A stretch of DNA of 20,188 bases from CBFHND01 sp965657085 (GTDB lineage Bacteria; Pseudomonadota; Alphaproteobacteria; Rhodobacterales; Rhodobacteraceae): contig CBFHND010000041.1 in the NCBI GenBank assembly GCA_965657085.1, forward strand, positions 1 to 20,188, in the 5' to 3' direction. Both the position numbers and the translations under genes were made by a program. The notes beneath the pieces were generated by a model. The model was given only the letters and a program-made list of their open reading frames with translations. It made no database searches and had not been told where the DNA came from. Positions within the stretch are counted from its first letter, which is position 1; each line of letters opens with the position of its first letter. Positions 1 to 6,594 of this stretch are shown one piece after another.

Positions 1-10
1 CCTATGCGCG

Positions 11-28
11 GGGCGGCTCAGGCCGCCC
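11..28. repeat. GC hairpin over the desulfurase stop codon
   Basis: A perfect 7-bp inverted repeat, GGGCGGC and GCCGCCC separated by TCAG, spans the last codons and stop of the cysteine desulfurase gene. There is no T-run on either side, so an intrinsic terminator is unlikely; it could pause ribosomes or shape mRNA at an operon junction. Confidence 0.3.
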
Positions 29-1088
29 GCGCTTCGTATTTTCTCAATTTCTGCGCCCATGCTTCGGCAAAGCGCATCACATCATCTTCCGTCGTCTCGA
101 GGCCCAGTGACACGCGCACCGCACATGCCGCATCCGCCTCGGAATATCCCATCGCCATCAACACGCGGCTGGCCTTGACCTTGCCGCTGGAACAGGCAGA
201 CCCGGCCGAAATGGCAAAGCCCGCAAGGTCCATCTGGATCACCTGCGTCTCGCCCTTCCAGCCGGGCGTGATGAAGCAGGTTGTGTTGGGAAGGCGTTGC
301 GCCTCTTTCCCGACAAAAATAGTCTTCTTTGAGGCAGCCTCAAGAGCGTTTTCTAGAATATTTCTAAGTTCCGCAACCCGGTTCCACGCGCCTGCGTCCA
401 CATCGCGCTGTGCAGCCTCTGCCGCGGCCCCGAAACCGGCGATGCCGATCACGTTTTCCGTGCCCGATCGCCGCCCCATCTCCTGCCCGCCACCGCGCAG
501 AATCGCCTGCGGGTCGTCGGCGGTGAAATTGATCAATGCGCCCACACCCTTCGGACCACCCAGCTTGTGGCCTGAAAGGATCATGTAGGCGGGCTTGGTT
601 TCACCATAGACCACCGGAACCTTGCCCGCGACCTGCGTGATGTCGCACACAATCCCGGCACCTTGCCCGGCCGGGTTTCCAACCACCTGGCTGTCCGGCT
701 GCATGATGCCGGTTTCGCTGTTGGCAGCCGAAATTGCGTTCAACGCATCCGCGCGCGTCTGTCCTGCGTGCAGGTCCACCTCTGACCAGACCCCCAGACA
801 ATCATGCTCCGTGTCCAAAGCGGCAAACACCCCCCCATGCCGCCCCTTCTGCGCCACGGCCAAGGCCGCCGCCTCGGTCGCCGATCCGGTAAACACCACC
901 TGCGAGGTCTTGCACCCCACCAATGCCGCCACCTGCGCCCGTGCGCGTTCCACCAAACCCTTGGCTGCGCGCCCTTCGGCGTGCACCGACGACGGATTGC
1001 CCACCACGTCCATGGCCGCGATCATCGCATCACGCGCCTCGGACCGCAGCGGCGTCGTGGCATTATGATCCAGATACGTCCTTTTCAT
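18..1088 (-). CDS. Cysteine desulfurase, NifS/IscS type (class V aminotransferase)
   Basis: This PLP enzyme takes sulfur from L-cysteine as an enzyme-bound persulfide, giving alanine, and supplies Fe-S cluster assembly in the cytoplasm. The 356-aa protein opens with YLDHNATTPL (residues 5-14), typical of NifS/IscS. Visible active-site elements are TEHD with the PLP-stacking His95, the PLP lysine in SGHKLGGPKG (Lys175), RSGTEN near 207-212, and the sulfur-accepting cysteine in SAGSACSSGK (Cys299). I start at the ATG at 1088, directly before the family N-terminus; the longer frame to 1139 only translates the hairpin repeats. It lies 97 bases downstream of iscR on the same strand, and the position suggests it is followed by sufB beyond the left edge. 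Family assignment is firm; whether to call it iscS, nifS or a sufS paralog is not decided by sequence alone. Confidence 0.93.
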   Translation of the reverse strand: MKRTYLDHNATTPLRSEARDAMIAAMDVVGNPSSVHAEGRAAKGLVERARAQVAALVGCKTSQVVFTGSATEAAALAVAQKGRHGGVFAALDTEHDCLGVWSEVDLHAGQTRADALNAISAANSETGIMQPDSQVVGNPAGQGAGIVCDITQVAGKVPVVYGETKPAYMILSGHKLGGPKGVGALINFTADDPQAILRGGGQEMGRRSGTENVIGIAGFGAAAEAAQRDVDAGAWNRVAELRNILENALEAASKKTIFVGKEAQRLPNTTCFITPGWKGETQVIQMDLAGFAISAGSACSSGKVKASRVLMAMGYSEADAACAVRVSLGLETTEDDVMRFAEAWAQKLRKYEARAA

Positions 1089-1110
1089 CTTGCCAGGTAA
1101 ACTCCGGGGG

Positions 1111-1160
1111 TTTGGGGGCTGGCCCCCAATAGGAAGCATGTTTGGGGGCTGGCCCCCAAT
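1111..1160. repeat. Two tandem copies of a 20-bp palindromic element
   Basis: An identical 20-base block occurs at 1111-1130 and 1141-1160, 30 bases apart. Each copy holds a perfect 8-bp stem, TTGGGGGC-TG-GCCCCCAA, so the RNA can form two identical GC-rich hairpins. They lie in the gap between iscR and the cysteine desulfurase gene. No T-tract follows on the minus strand, which argues against simple termination. Similar intergenic G5-C5 palindromes are, to my recollection, dispersed in Rhodobacteraceae genomes, so a REP-like role in mRNA processing or stability is plausible inference. Confidence 0.75.
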
Positions 1161-1185
1161 ACATCATGGAATGCGCCAAAGGCGC

Positions 1186-1644
1186 TCATTCGTCCACCAC
1201 GGAAAACAATGTCGGAACCGCCGGACAGGGTGCCAGTTCATTGCCCACCACATCCGACAGACGGGTTTGATGCAGGAACACGTAGACATGCGCGCTCAAT
1301 CCCTCCCACAGTCGGTTGGTCAGCGATTGCGCCCGACTGCCCGAGGCCGCGCCCGACGCGCCTGCGCCCTTGTGCATGGCATCCACGGTTTCATCCACCG
1401 CGCTCAGAACATCGACCACACGAATATCCGACGCAGGCCGTGACAGGCGATAGCCGCCACCGGGGCCACGCACCGACGCCACCAGATCGGCACGGCGCAG
1501 TTTGACGAACAACTGCTCCAGATAGGGCAAGGAGATGTCCTGCCGCTCGGAAATATCACCAAGGCTCACCAATGTGCCTTCAGGCTGCAACGCGATATCA
1601 CTCAGCGCCACCATCGCATAACGTCCCTTGGTCGACAGCTTCAT
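1186..1644 (-). CDS. iscR: Rrf2-family iron-sulfur regulator, IscR-like
   Basis: This is a DNA-binding regulator of Fe-S assembly genes. The 152-aa protein has the Rrf2 winged-helix start MKLSTKGRYA, the recognition helix region ISLPYLEQLFVKLRRADLV (38-56), and the wing SVRGPGGGYRLSRP. Downstream comes the segment MHKGAGASGAASGSRAQSL, which aligns with the part of E. coli IscR that carries the three cluster cysteines; here those positions are Ala/Ser, and the only cysteine is near the C-terminus (APCPAVP). I chose the ATG at 1644 because it gives the canonical N-terminus and follows GGGGGA at good spacing; the frame to 1743 is unsupported. The gene heads the operon with the cysteine desulfurase. 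Its promoter carries an Irr-box-like palindrome. Assignment as IscR rather than RirA or another Rrf2 member rests on context and on the WEGLS...VFL tail resembling IscR. Confidence 0.88.
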   Translation of the reverse strand: MKLSTKGRYAMVALSDIALQPEGTLVSLGDISERQDISLPYLEQLFVKLRRADLVASVRGPGGGYRLSRPASDIRVVDVLSAVDETVDAMHKGAGASGAASGSRAQSLTNRLWEGLSAHVYVFLHQTRLSDVVGNELAPCPAVPTLFSVVDE

Positions 1645-1688
1645 CGCAAATCCCCCACGCGATCCCGGCACTTGCACTCGGGTTAAGA

Positions 1689-1717
1689 TTGACCTTGGCC
1701 CGCGAAGGCCATACATC
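1689..1717 (+). promoter_or_regulatory. Weak candidate promoter toward the hydrolase gene
   Basis: TTGACC (1689-1694) and TACATC (1712-1717) are 17 bases apart on the plus strand, upstream of the alpha/beta hydrolase. If used, the transcript would cross the Irr-box-like palindrome. The -10 match is poor, so this is a low-confidence call. Confidence 0.2.
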
Positions 1718-1745
1718 CCTTGCAGCGCCACTCGGCGCGCCATTC

Positions 1746-1762
1746 TTTAGAACCGTTCTAAG
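1746..1762. promoter_or_regulatory. Irr-box / iron control element-like operator
   Basis: TTTAGAA-CCG-TTCTAAG is a near-perfect 7-3-7 palindrome; the outermost base pair is the only mismatch. It matches the ICE/Irr-box pattern as I recall it (TTTAGAA-N3-TTCTAAA) for the haem-sensing Fur-family regulator Irr of alphaproteobacteria. It covers the predicted iscR -10 element, a position suited to repression, and also lies 61 bases before the divergent hydrolase gene. Confidence 0.55.
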
Positions 1763-1783
1763 GTAGTTGAGTGATTTCGTCAA
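1755..1783 (-). promoter_or_regulatory. Predicted sigma70 promoter of iscR
   Basis: On the minus strand, TTGACG (1783-1778) and TAGAAC (1760-1755) are separated by 17 bases. This predicts a start near 1748 and a leader of about 100 nucleotides before the iscR ATG. The -10 hexamer lies inside the palindrome at 1746-1762. Confidence 0.5.
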
Positions 1784-1822
1784 GAAATCCGAATCCCGGA
1801 ACGCCACAAGCACAGGACGCCC

Positions 1823-2476
1823 ATGCCCGAGGTCATTTTTCCCGGACCCGAAGGCCGCCTCGAAGGCCGCTATCACCCGCAAAAAGAACGTGACGCCCCT
1901 ATCGCGATCGTCCTGCATCCGCATCCACAATTCGGCGGCACGATGAACCACAAGGTCGTGCACCGGTTGCACTATGCCTTCTACAACATGGGCTTTACCG
2001 TGTTGCGGTTCAATTTCCGTGGCGTCGGTCGCAGCCAGGGCGAATACGATCAGGGCATTGGTGAGCTGAGCGATGCCGCCTCCGCGCTCGATTACCTGCA
2101 ATCGATGAACAACAATTCCAAACATTGCTGGGTTGCGGGCTTCAGCTTTGGCGCGTGGATCGGGATGCAATTGCTGATGCGCCGCCCCGAGATCACCGGC
2201 TTCATCTCGGTCTCGCCCCCGGCGAACCGCTATGATTTCTCGTTCCTTGCCCCCTGCCCGTCCTCGGGCCTGATCATCAACGGCACCGCAGACCGCGTGG
2301 CCCCGCCCGCCGACACCACGGCGCTGGTGAACAAGCTGCACGAGCAGAAGGGCATCACCATCACCCACACCGAAGTTGAAGGTGCCGGGCACTTCTTTGA
2401 AGGTGAGCATATGGACACGTTGATCGATCACACGACCGACTACGTGAAACGCCGCCTGACCGAGAACACCCGCTGA
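1823..2476 (+). CDS. Alpha/beta hydrolase (COG2945-like)
   Basis: This is a cytoplasmic serine hydrolase of unknown substrate, 217 aa. Visible are the oxyanion region LHPHPQFGGTM (31-41), the FRGVGRSQGE loop (65-74), the nucleophile elbow GFSFG with Ser108, the acid in NGTADRV (Asp157) and the general base in GAGHFF (His190). There is no signal peptide, lid domain or membrane segment. The ATG at 1823 follows AGGA at 6 bases. It is transcribed away from iscR and its stop overlaps the start of the next gene by one base (TGATG), so the two are probably translationally coupled. The neighbourhood with iscR and suf genes gives no firm clue to its role. The fold call is secure; a precise enzymatic activity is not claimed. 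Confidence 0.85.
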   Translation: MPEVIFPGPEGRLEGRYHPQKERDAPIAIVLHPHPQFGGTMNHKVVHRLHYAFYNMGFTVLRFNFRGVGRSQGEYDQGIGELSDAASALDYLQSMNNNSKHCWVAGFSFGAWIGMQLLMRRPEITGFISVSPPANRYDFSFLAPCPSSGLIINGTADRVAPPADTTALVNKLHEQKGITITHTEVEGAGHFFEGEHMDTLIDHTTDYVKRRLTENTR

Positions 2477-2712
2477 TGGCAGACCCGACCGTCCTCGCCA
2501 TGGCCAACAAACTGGCCGAGGAATGCCTCGCTGTTCAGCAGGAAGTGGGCGACGATCGGTTGTTCATGAAGGTGGGCGAAGTGCTGGGCGCGTCTTCGCA
2601 GACGCTGGAAGAAGCGTTTTTGACGGCGATCCGAACCCGGATGGCCGAAATTCAGGGCCGCCAGTTCCTTGTGAAAACCCTGAAGGATCACAAGGCCGCA
2701 TCCGACAGCTGA
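2476..2712 (+). CDS. Conserved small hypothetical protein, 78 aa
   Basis: I do not recognise a named family. The 78-residue product is cytoplasmic, has no cysteine, no signal peptide and no membrane segment, and appears mostly helical: an N-terminal MANKLAEECLAVQQEVGDD stretch, then EVLGASSQTLEEAFLTAIRT and a basic C-terminus. It overlaps the hydrolase stop codon by one base and has coding-like codon use, which supports it as the second gene of a two-gene unit that ends at the hairpin at 2733-2765. It could be a partner or regulator of the hydrolase, but nothing in the sequence proves this. Confidence 0.7.
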   Translation: MADPTVLAMANKLAEECLAVQQEVGDDRLFMKVGEVLGASSQTLEEAFLTAIRTRMAEIQGRQFLVKTLKDHKAASDS

Positions 2713-2732
2713 CCGTTTCCACACCCGGAAGG

Positions 2733-2770
2733 ACAAAGGGCGCTGCAGTCTGCGGCGCCCTTTGTCGTTT
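2733..2770. terminator. Strong hairpin between convergent genes
   Basis: ACAAAGGGCGC (2733-2743) pairs perfectly with GCGCCCTTTGT (2755-2765), and further pairing narrows the loop to a few bases. It lies 20 bases after the 78-aa gene and 18 bases after the stop of the oppositely directed isocitrate dehydrogenase gene. The T-rich arm ends (TTTGTCGTTT on the plus strand, TTTGTCC on the minus strand) suit a bidirectional terminator. Confidence 0.7.
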
Positions 2771-2787
2771 CACCGGTGCATGCCGGA

Positions 2788-5004
2788 TCAGTCGATGATG
2801 CTGTTCAGCGTGGCGCTGGGCCGCATCACCGCAGCGGTCAGTGCGTCATCATTGCGGAAATAGCCGCCCGTATCTGCGGGACTGCCTGAAACCGCGCTGA
2901 GTTCCGCAAGGATCGCGGCCTCATTGTCGGCCAGCGCCTTGGCCATCGGAGCGAAATACTCCGCCAGCGCCGCATCGTCCGTTTGTGCCGCAAGCGCCTC
3001 GGCCCAATAGCGCGCGAACCAGTAGTGGCTGTGACGGTTGTCAGGCTCTCCGGCCTTGCGGCTGGGCGAACGGTTGTGATCCAGGATGCCTTGCGTCGCG
3101 GCCTCTGCTGCCGCGCCCAGCACGCCCGCTTTTGCGTTGCCCTGCGCATCGGCAAGGAAGTTCAGCGATTCCCCCAGCGCGCAGAATTCCCCCATCGAAT
3201 CCCAGCGCAGGTGGTTTTCACCGTGCAACTGCTGCACGTGCTTGGGCGCAGAGCCACCGGCCCCCGTCTCGAACAACCCGCCGCCCTGCATCAGCTTGAC
3301 GATGGACAGCATCTTGGCCGAGGTGCCCAGTTCAAGGATCGGGAACAGGTCTGTCAGATAATCGCGCAGGACGTTGCCGGTGATGGCGATGCTGTCATTG
3401 CCCGCCGTGATGGTTTTCAGTGACTGCGCGGTGGCTTCTCGCGGCGCCATGATTTGGAATTTGTCAGCAACACCAGCAGCTTCCAGCGCGGATTTCACGT
3501 ACTCAATCAACTGCGCATCATGGGCGCGATTCGCATCCAGCCAGAAGATCGCTTCGGACCCGGTCAGGCGCTGACGGTCCAGCGCCAGTTGGATCCAGTT
3601 CTCGATTGGTGCTTTCTTGACCGTGCAGGACCGCCAGATGTCGCCAGCTTCCACATCATGCGAATGCAGCGTGTCGCCATTGGCCAGAACGATGCGCATG
3701 GTGCCGTCGGCGGGCGCTTCGAACGTGGTGGGGTGCGAGCCGTATTCCTCGGCCTTCTGCGCCATCAGGCCCACGTTGGCCACGGCCCCGGCAGTTGCGG
3801 GGTTCAGCGCGCCATTGGCCTTGAAGAAGTTGATCGCCTCGTCATAGACTGGCGCATAGCAGTTGTCGGGGATCACGCAGTTGCTGTCACCCTTGGCCCC
3901 GGTTTCATCCCACCCTTTGCCGCCTGCGCGGATCACGGCAGGCATCGAGGCGTCGATAATCACATCCGAAGGCACGTGCAGGTTGGTGATACCCTTGTCG
4001 CTGTCGACCATATACATCGATGGACGGTCCAGCGCGTCAATCGCGCCCTTAATCTCGGCCGCGTTGGGCATCGTGTCGATGGCCGCCAGCACATCGCCAA
4101 GGCCTGCGTTGGGGTTGCCGCCCGCAGCCTTGATCGCAGCGCCGTGCGTGTCCCAGACCGGGCCAAGCCATGCCTTGACCGCGTGGCCAAAGATGATCGG
4201 GTCCGACACCTTCATCATCGTGGCCTTCATGTGCAACGAAAACATCGTGCCGTCGGCCTTGGTGTCCTCGATCGCATCCGCCAGGAACGCCGACAGTGCG
4301 CGCGCCGACATGAACGTCGCATCGGCCACGGTGCCTTCCTCCAAGGGCCAGACGTCTTTCATCACCTGCACGGTGCCGTCCTTGCCCACGAATTCGATGC
4401 GCGCGTCGCCTGCCTGAGCGGCAGTGATGGTGGCCGACACCTCGTTGGCAAAGAAATCATTGCCCGGCATCGACGACACCTTGGTCTTGCTGCCCGGCGC
4501 CCATGCGCCCATCGAATGGGGGTTCTTCTGGGCGAATGCCTTGACTGCGCGGGCCGACCGACGGTCGGAGTTGCCTTCGCGCAGCACCGGGTTCACCGCC
4601 GATCCCTTGATGGTGTCATAGCGCGCGCGCACCTCTTTTTCCGCGTCGGTTTGCGGGTCTTCGGGATAGTCGGGCAGCGCATAGCCCTTGGCTTGCAGCT
4701 CCTCGACCGCCGCCACCAGCTGCGGCACCGAGGCCGAGATATTGGGCAGCTTGATCACGTTGGCACCGGGCTTTTTCACCAGCTGGCCAAGTTCGGCCAG
4801 ATCGTCACTTTGGCGCTGCGCCTCTGTCAGGGTCTCCGGAAAGGTTGCGATGATGCGCCCGGCCAACGAGATGTCGCGCGTGCCCACGTTGATCCCTGCC
4901 GCCGAAGCGAACCGCCGGATGATCGGCAGGAACGAGGCACTGGCCAGTTCGGGGGCTTCGTCCACCTTGGTGTAGATGATGTCGGGCATGTCGCTTTTGG
5001 CCAT
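2788..5004 (-). CDS. NADP-dependent isocitrate dehydrogenase, monomeric type
   Basis: This enzyme oxidises isocitrate to 2-oxoglutarate and CO2 with NADP+ in the TCA cycle. The 738-aa length fits the monomeric IDH family (about 740 aa), roughly twice that of dimeric IDHs. Recognisable segments are DIIYTKVDEAPELASASFLP near the N-terminus, LREGNSDRRSARAVKAFAQK (141-160), which carries substrate-binding residues, SLHMKATMMKVSDPIIFGH in the middle, and the NRSPSRKAGEPDNRHSHYW region of the cofactor side near the C-terminus. The ATG at 5004 follows AGAGGA at about 8 bases; the frame extends to 5043 without a better start. It is divergent from the dimeric IDH gene at 5253. The symbol varies (icd, icd2, idh), so I leave it open. 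Confidence 0.95.
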   Translation of the reverse strand: MAKSDMPDIIYTKVDEAPELASASFLPIIRRFASAAGINVGTRDISLAGRIIATFPETLTEAQRQSDDLAELGQLVKKPGANVIKLPNISASVPQLVAAVEELQAKGYALPDYPEDPQTDAEKEVRARYDTIKGSAVNPVLREGNSDRRSARAVKAFAQKNPHSMGAWAPGSKTKVSSMPGNDFFANEVSATITAAQAGDARIEFVGKDGTVQVMKDVWPLEEGTVADATFMSARALSAFLADAIEDTKADGTMFSLHMKATMMKVSDPIIFGHAVKAWLGPVWDTHGAAIKAAGGNPNAGLGDVLAAIDTMPNAAEIKGAIDALDRPSMYMVDSDKGITNLHVPSDVIIDASMPAVIRAGGKGWDETGAKGDSNCVIPDNCYAPVYDEAINFFKANGALNPATAGAVANVGLMAQKAEEYGSHPTTFEAPADGTMRIVLANGDTLHSHDVEAGDIWRSCTVKKAPIENWIQLALDRQRLTGSEAIFWLDANRAHDAQLIEYVKSALEAAGVADKFQIMAPREATAQSLKTITAGNDSIAITGNVLRDYLTDLFPILELGTSAKMLSIVKLMQGGGLFETGAGGSAPKHVQQLHGENHLRWDSMGEFCALGESLNFLADAQGNAKAGVLGAAAEAATQGILDHNRSPSRKAGEPDNRHSHYWFARYWAEALAAQTDDAALAEYFAPMAKALADNEAAILAELSAVSGSPADTGGYFRNDDALTAAVMRPSATLNSIID

Positions 5005-5082
5005 GGGATGTCCTCTTGGTCGTGGGGCTGTCGGAATGTGCAAAGCGCGGGCGCACGGCCCGGATCGCGGGATTGCGCCGGG

Positions 5083-5109
5083 GGTATGTCAGGCCCCGCG
5101 CCAAGTCAA
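5083..5109 (-). promoter_or_regulatory. Weak candidate promoter of the monomeric IDH gene
   Basis: On the minus strand TTGACT (5109-5104) is followed after 15 bases by CATACC (5088-5083). The spacing is short and the -10 match is modest. The element lies immediately next to the GntR-type palindrome at 5110-5127. Confidence 0.25.
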
Positions 5110-5127
5110 TGCATACAGTGGTATACA
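5110..5127. promoter_or_regulatory. GntR-type palindromic operator in the IDH spacer
   Basis: TGCATAC-AGTG-GTATACA is an inverted repeat with 6 of 7 paired positions, and GTATAC/GTATGC also repeats every 10 bases. GTATAC half-sites are typical of GntR/FadR-family operators. It sits in the 248-bp spacer between the two divergent isocitrate dehydrogenase genes. The rest of that spacer (5005-5252) shows only weak promoter-like hexamers and no open frame I would support. Confidence 0.4.
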
Positions 5128-5188
5128 AAGTGCCGCACCCGGTGTATCCGCGCACGGCAAAACCTGCCCGGGGCATAGTCATCTTACG

Positions 5189-5216
5189 TTTACCGCGCTA
5201 AGGCTATCCCGTATCA
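5189..5216 (+). promoter_or_regulatory. Candidate promoter of the dimeric IDH gene
   Basis: TTTACC (5189-5194) and GTATCA (5211-5216) are 16 bases apart, placing a start about 30 bases before the ATG at 5253. The match to the sigma70 consensus is moderate. Confidence 0.3.
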
Positions 5217-5252
5217 CGAGCACACGCGTATCGCCCAACAACAGGATCCCCC

Positions 5253-6467
5253 ATGAGCAAGATCAAGGTAGAAAACCCCATCGTCGAGATGGACGGCGAT
5301 GAAATGACCCGGATCATCTGGGACTTCATCAAGAAAAAGCTGATCCTGCCCTATCTGGACATCGATCTGCTCTATTACGATCTCGGCATCGAATCCCGCG
5401 ATGCGACCGAGGACCAGATCACCATCGACGCCGCGGAAAAGACCAAGGAAGTGGGCGTGGCCGTGAAATGCGCCACCATCACCCCGGACGAGGCGCGTGT
5501 GGAAGAATTCGGCCTCAAGCAGATGTGGCGCAGCCCCAATGGCACCATCCGCAACATCCTGGGCGGCGTCGTCTTTCGGCAGCCGATCATCTGCAAGAAC
5601 GTCCCGCGCCTTGTGCCCGGCTGGACCAAGCCCATCGTGATCGGCCGCCACGCCTTTGGCGATCAGTACAAGGCCACGGACATGAAGTTCCCCGGCCCCG
5701 GCAAGCTGACCATGAAGTTCGAAGGCGACGACGGCGAGGTGATCGAACACGAAGTGTTCCAGGCCCCAGAAGCGGGTGTGTTCATGTCGATGTACAACCT
5801 CGATGCCAGCATCCGCGACTTTGCCCGCGCCACGTTCAATTACGGGCTCAACATCGGCTGGCCGGTGTACCTGTCGACCAAGAACACGATCCTCAAGCAA
5901 TATGATGGCCGGTTCCTCGAACTGTTTCAGGAAATCTTTGACGCCGAGTTCAAGGAGGCATTTGACGCCAAGGGCATCGAGTACCAGCACCGCCTGATCG
6001 ACGATATGGTGGCCTGCGCGATGAAGTGGAACGGCGGCTTTGTCTGGGCCTGCAAGAACTATGACGGCGACGTGCAGTCCGACACGGTGGCACAAGGGTT
6101 CGGGTCGCTGGGCCTGATGACCAGCCAGTTGATGACCCCCGATGGCAAGATCGTGGAGGCCGAGGCCGCCCACGGCACCGTCACCCGCCACTACCGCCAG
6201 CACCAGGCGGGCGAGCAGACCTCGACCAACTCCATCGCCTCGATCTATGCGTGGACCGGCGGGCTCAAGCACCGGGCCAAGCTGGACGACAACGCGGCCC
6301 TGATGCGCTTTGCGGACACGCTGGAAAAGGTGATCGTGGACACCGTGGAAAGCGGCCACATGACCAAGGACCTCGCATTGCTGGTCGGCCCCGATCAGGG
6401 CTGGCTGACCACCATGGGCTTTCTTGAAAAGATCGACGAGAACCTGAACAAGGCTCTGGCGGGCTGA
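5253..6467 (+). CDS. icd: NADP-dependent isocitrate dehydrogenase, dimeric eukaryote-like type
   Basis: This TCA-cycle enzyme converts isocitrate and NADP+ to 2-oxoglutarate, CO2 and NADPH. The 404-aa protein resembles human IDH1/IDH2 rather than E. coli Icd. It has VEMDGDEMTRIIWDFIKKKL at 11-30, the substrate loop SPNGTIRNILGGVVFR (94-109, with Arg100 and Arg109), GRHAFGDQY (Arg132, equivalent in number to Arg132 of human IDH1), and the metal-binding aspartates in RLIDDMVA (about 250-251) and NYDGDVQSD (about 271-277). EAAHGTVTRHYR (304-315) marks the NADP-binding part. The gene is divergent from a monomeric IDH and ends in a clear terminator, so it is probably monocistronic. The two proteins should be functionally redundant unless expressed under different conditions. 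Confidence 0.96.
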   Translation: MSKIKVENPIVEMDGDEMTRIIWDFIKKKLILPYLDIDLLYYDLGIESRDATEDQITIDAAEKTKEVGVAVKCATITPDEARVEEFGLKQMWRSPNGTIRNILGGVVFRQPIICKNVPRLVPGWTKPIVIGRHAFGDQYKATDMKFPGPGKLTMKFEGDDGEVIEHEVFQAPEAGVFMSMYNLDASIRDFARATFNYGLNIGWPVYLSTKNTILKQYDGRFLELFQEIFDAEFKEAFDAKGIEYQHRLIDDMVACAMKWNGGFVWACKNYDGDVQSDTVAQGFGSLGLMTSQLMTPDGKIVEAEAAHGTVTRHYRQHQAGEQTSTNSIASIYAWTGGLKHRAKLDDNAALMRFADTLEKVIVDTVESGHMTKDLALLVGPDQGWLTTMGFLEKIDENLNKALAG

Positions 6468-6491
6468 AATCTGCCGAGAAACGGCAACGAT

Positions 6492-6521
6492 TGGCCGCTC
6501 CGAAGGGGGCGGCCATTTTTC
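6492..6521 (+). terminator. Rho-independent terminator of icd
   Basis: A 10-bp stem (TGGCCGCTCC with GGGGCGGCCA, one T-G wobble) closes a GAAG tetraloop and is followed at once by TTTTTC. It begins 24 bases after the icd stop codon. Confidence 0.85.
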
Positions 6522-6594
6522 TGTCCAAAGTCACGACAGAAGCGGCAAGGCTGTGCGTTCAACGCCTGATCAATAGCCACAAGGCCGCTTTGCC

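Noticed and set aside
1089..1139. N-terminal extension of the cysteine desulfurase to the ATG at 1139
   Set aside because: The added residues translate a hairpin repeat, and the conserved family N-terminus begins at 1088.
1111..1160. Tandem palindromic repeats as a minimal CRISPR array
   Set aside because: There are only two units, the spacer would be 10 bases, and no cas gene is nearby.
1598..2431. 277-codon minus-strand frame over the hydrolase and iscR upstream region
   Set aside because: It overlaps the hydrolase antisense and would read through the iscR promoter; no family resemblance.
3454..5178. 574-codon open frame on the plus strand opposite the monomeric IDH gene
   Set aside because: It is antisense to a clearly recognised 738-aa enzyme, its translation is rich in His/Arg/Gly with no domain, and long antisense frames are expected in high-GC coding DNA.
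5214..6359. 381-codon minus-strand frame opposite icd
   Set aside because: The translation is a shadow of the dimeric IDH gene and would also run through the icd promoter region.
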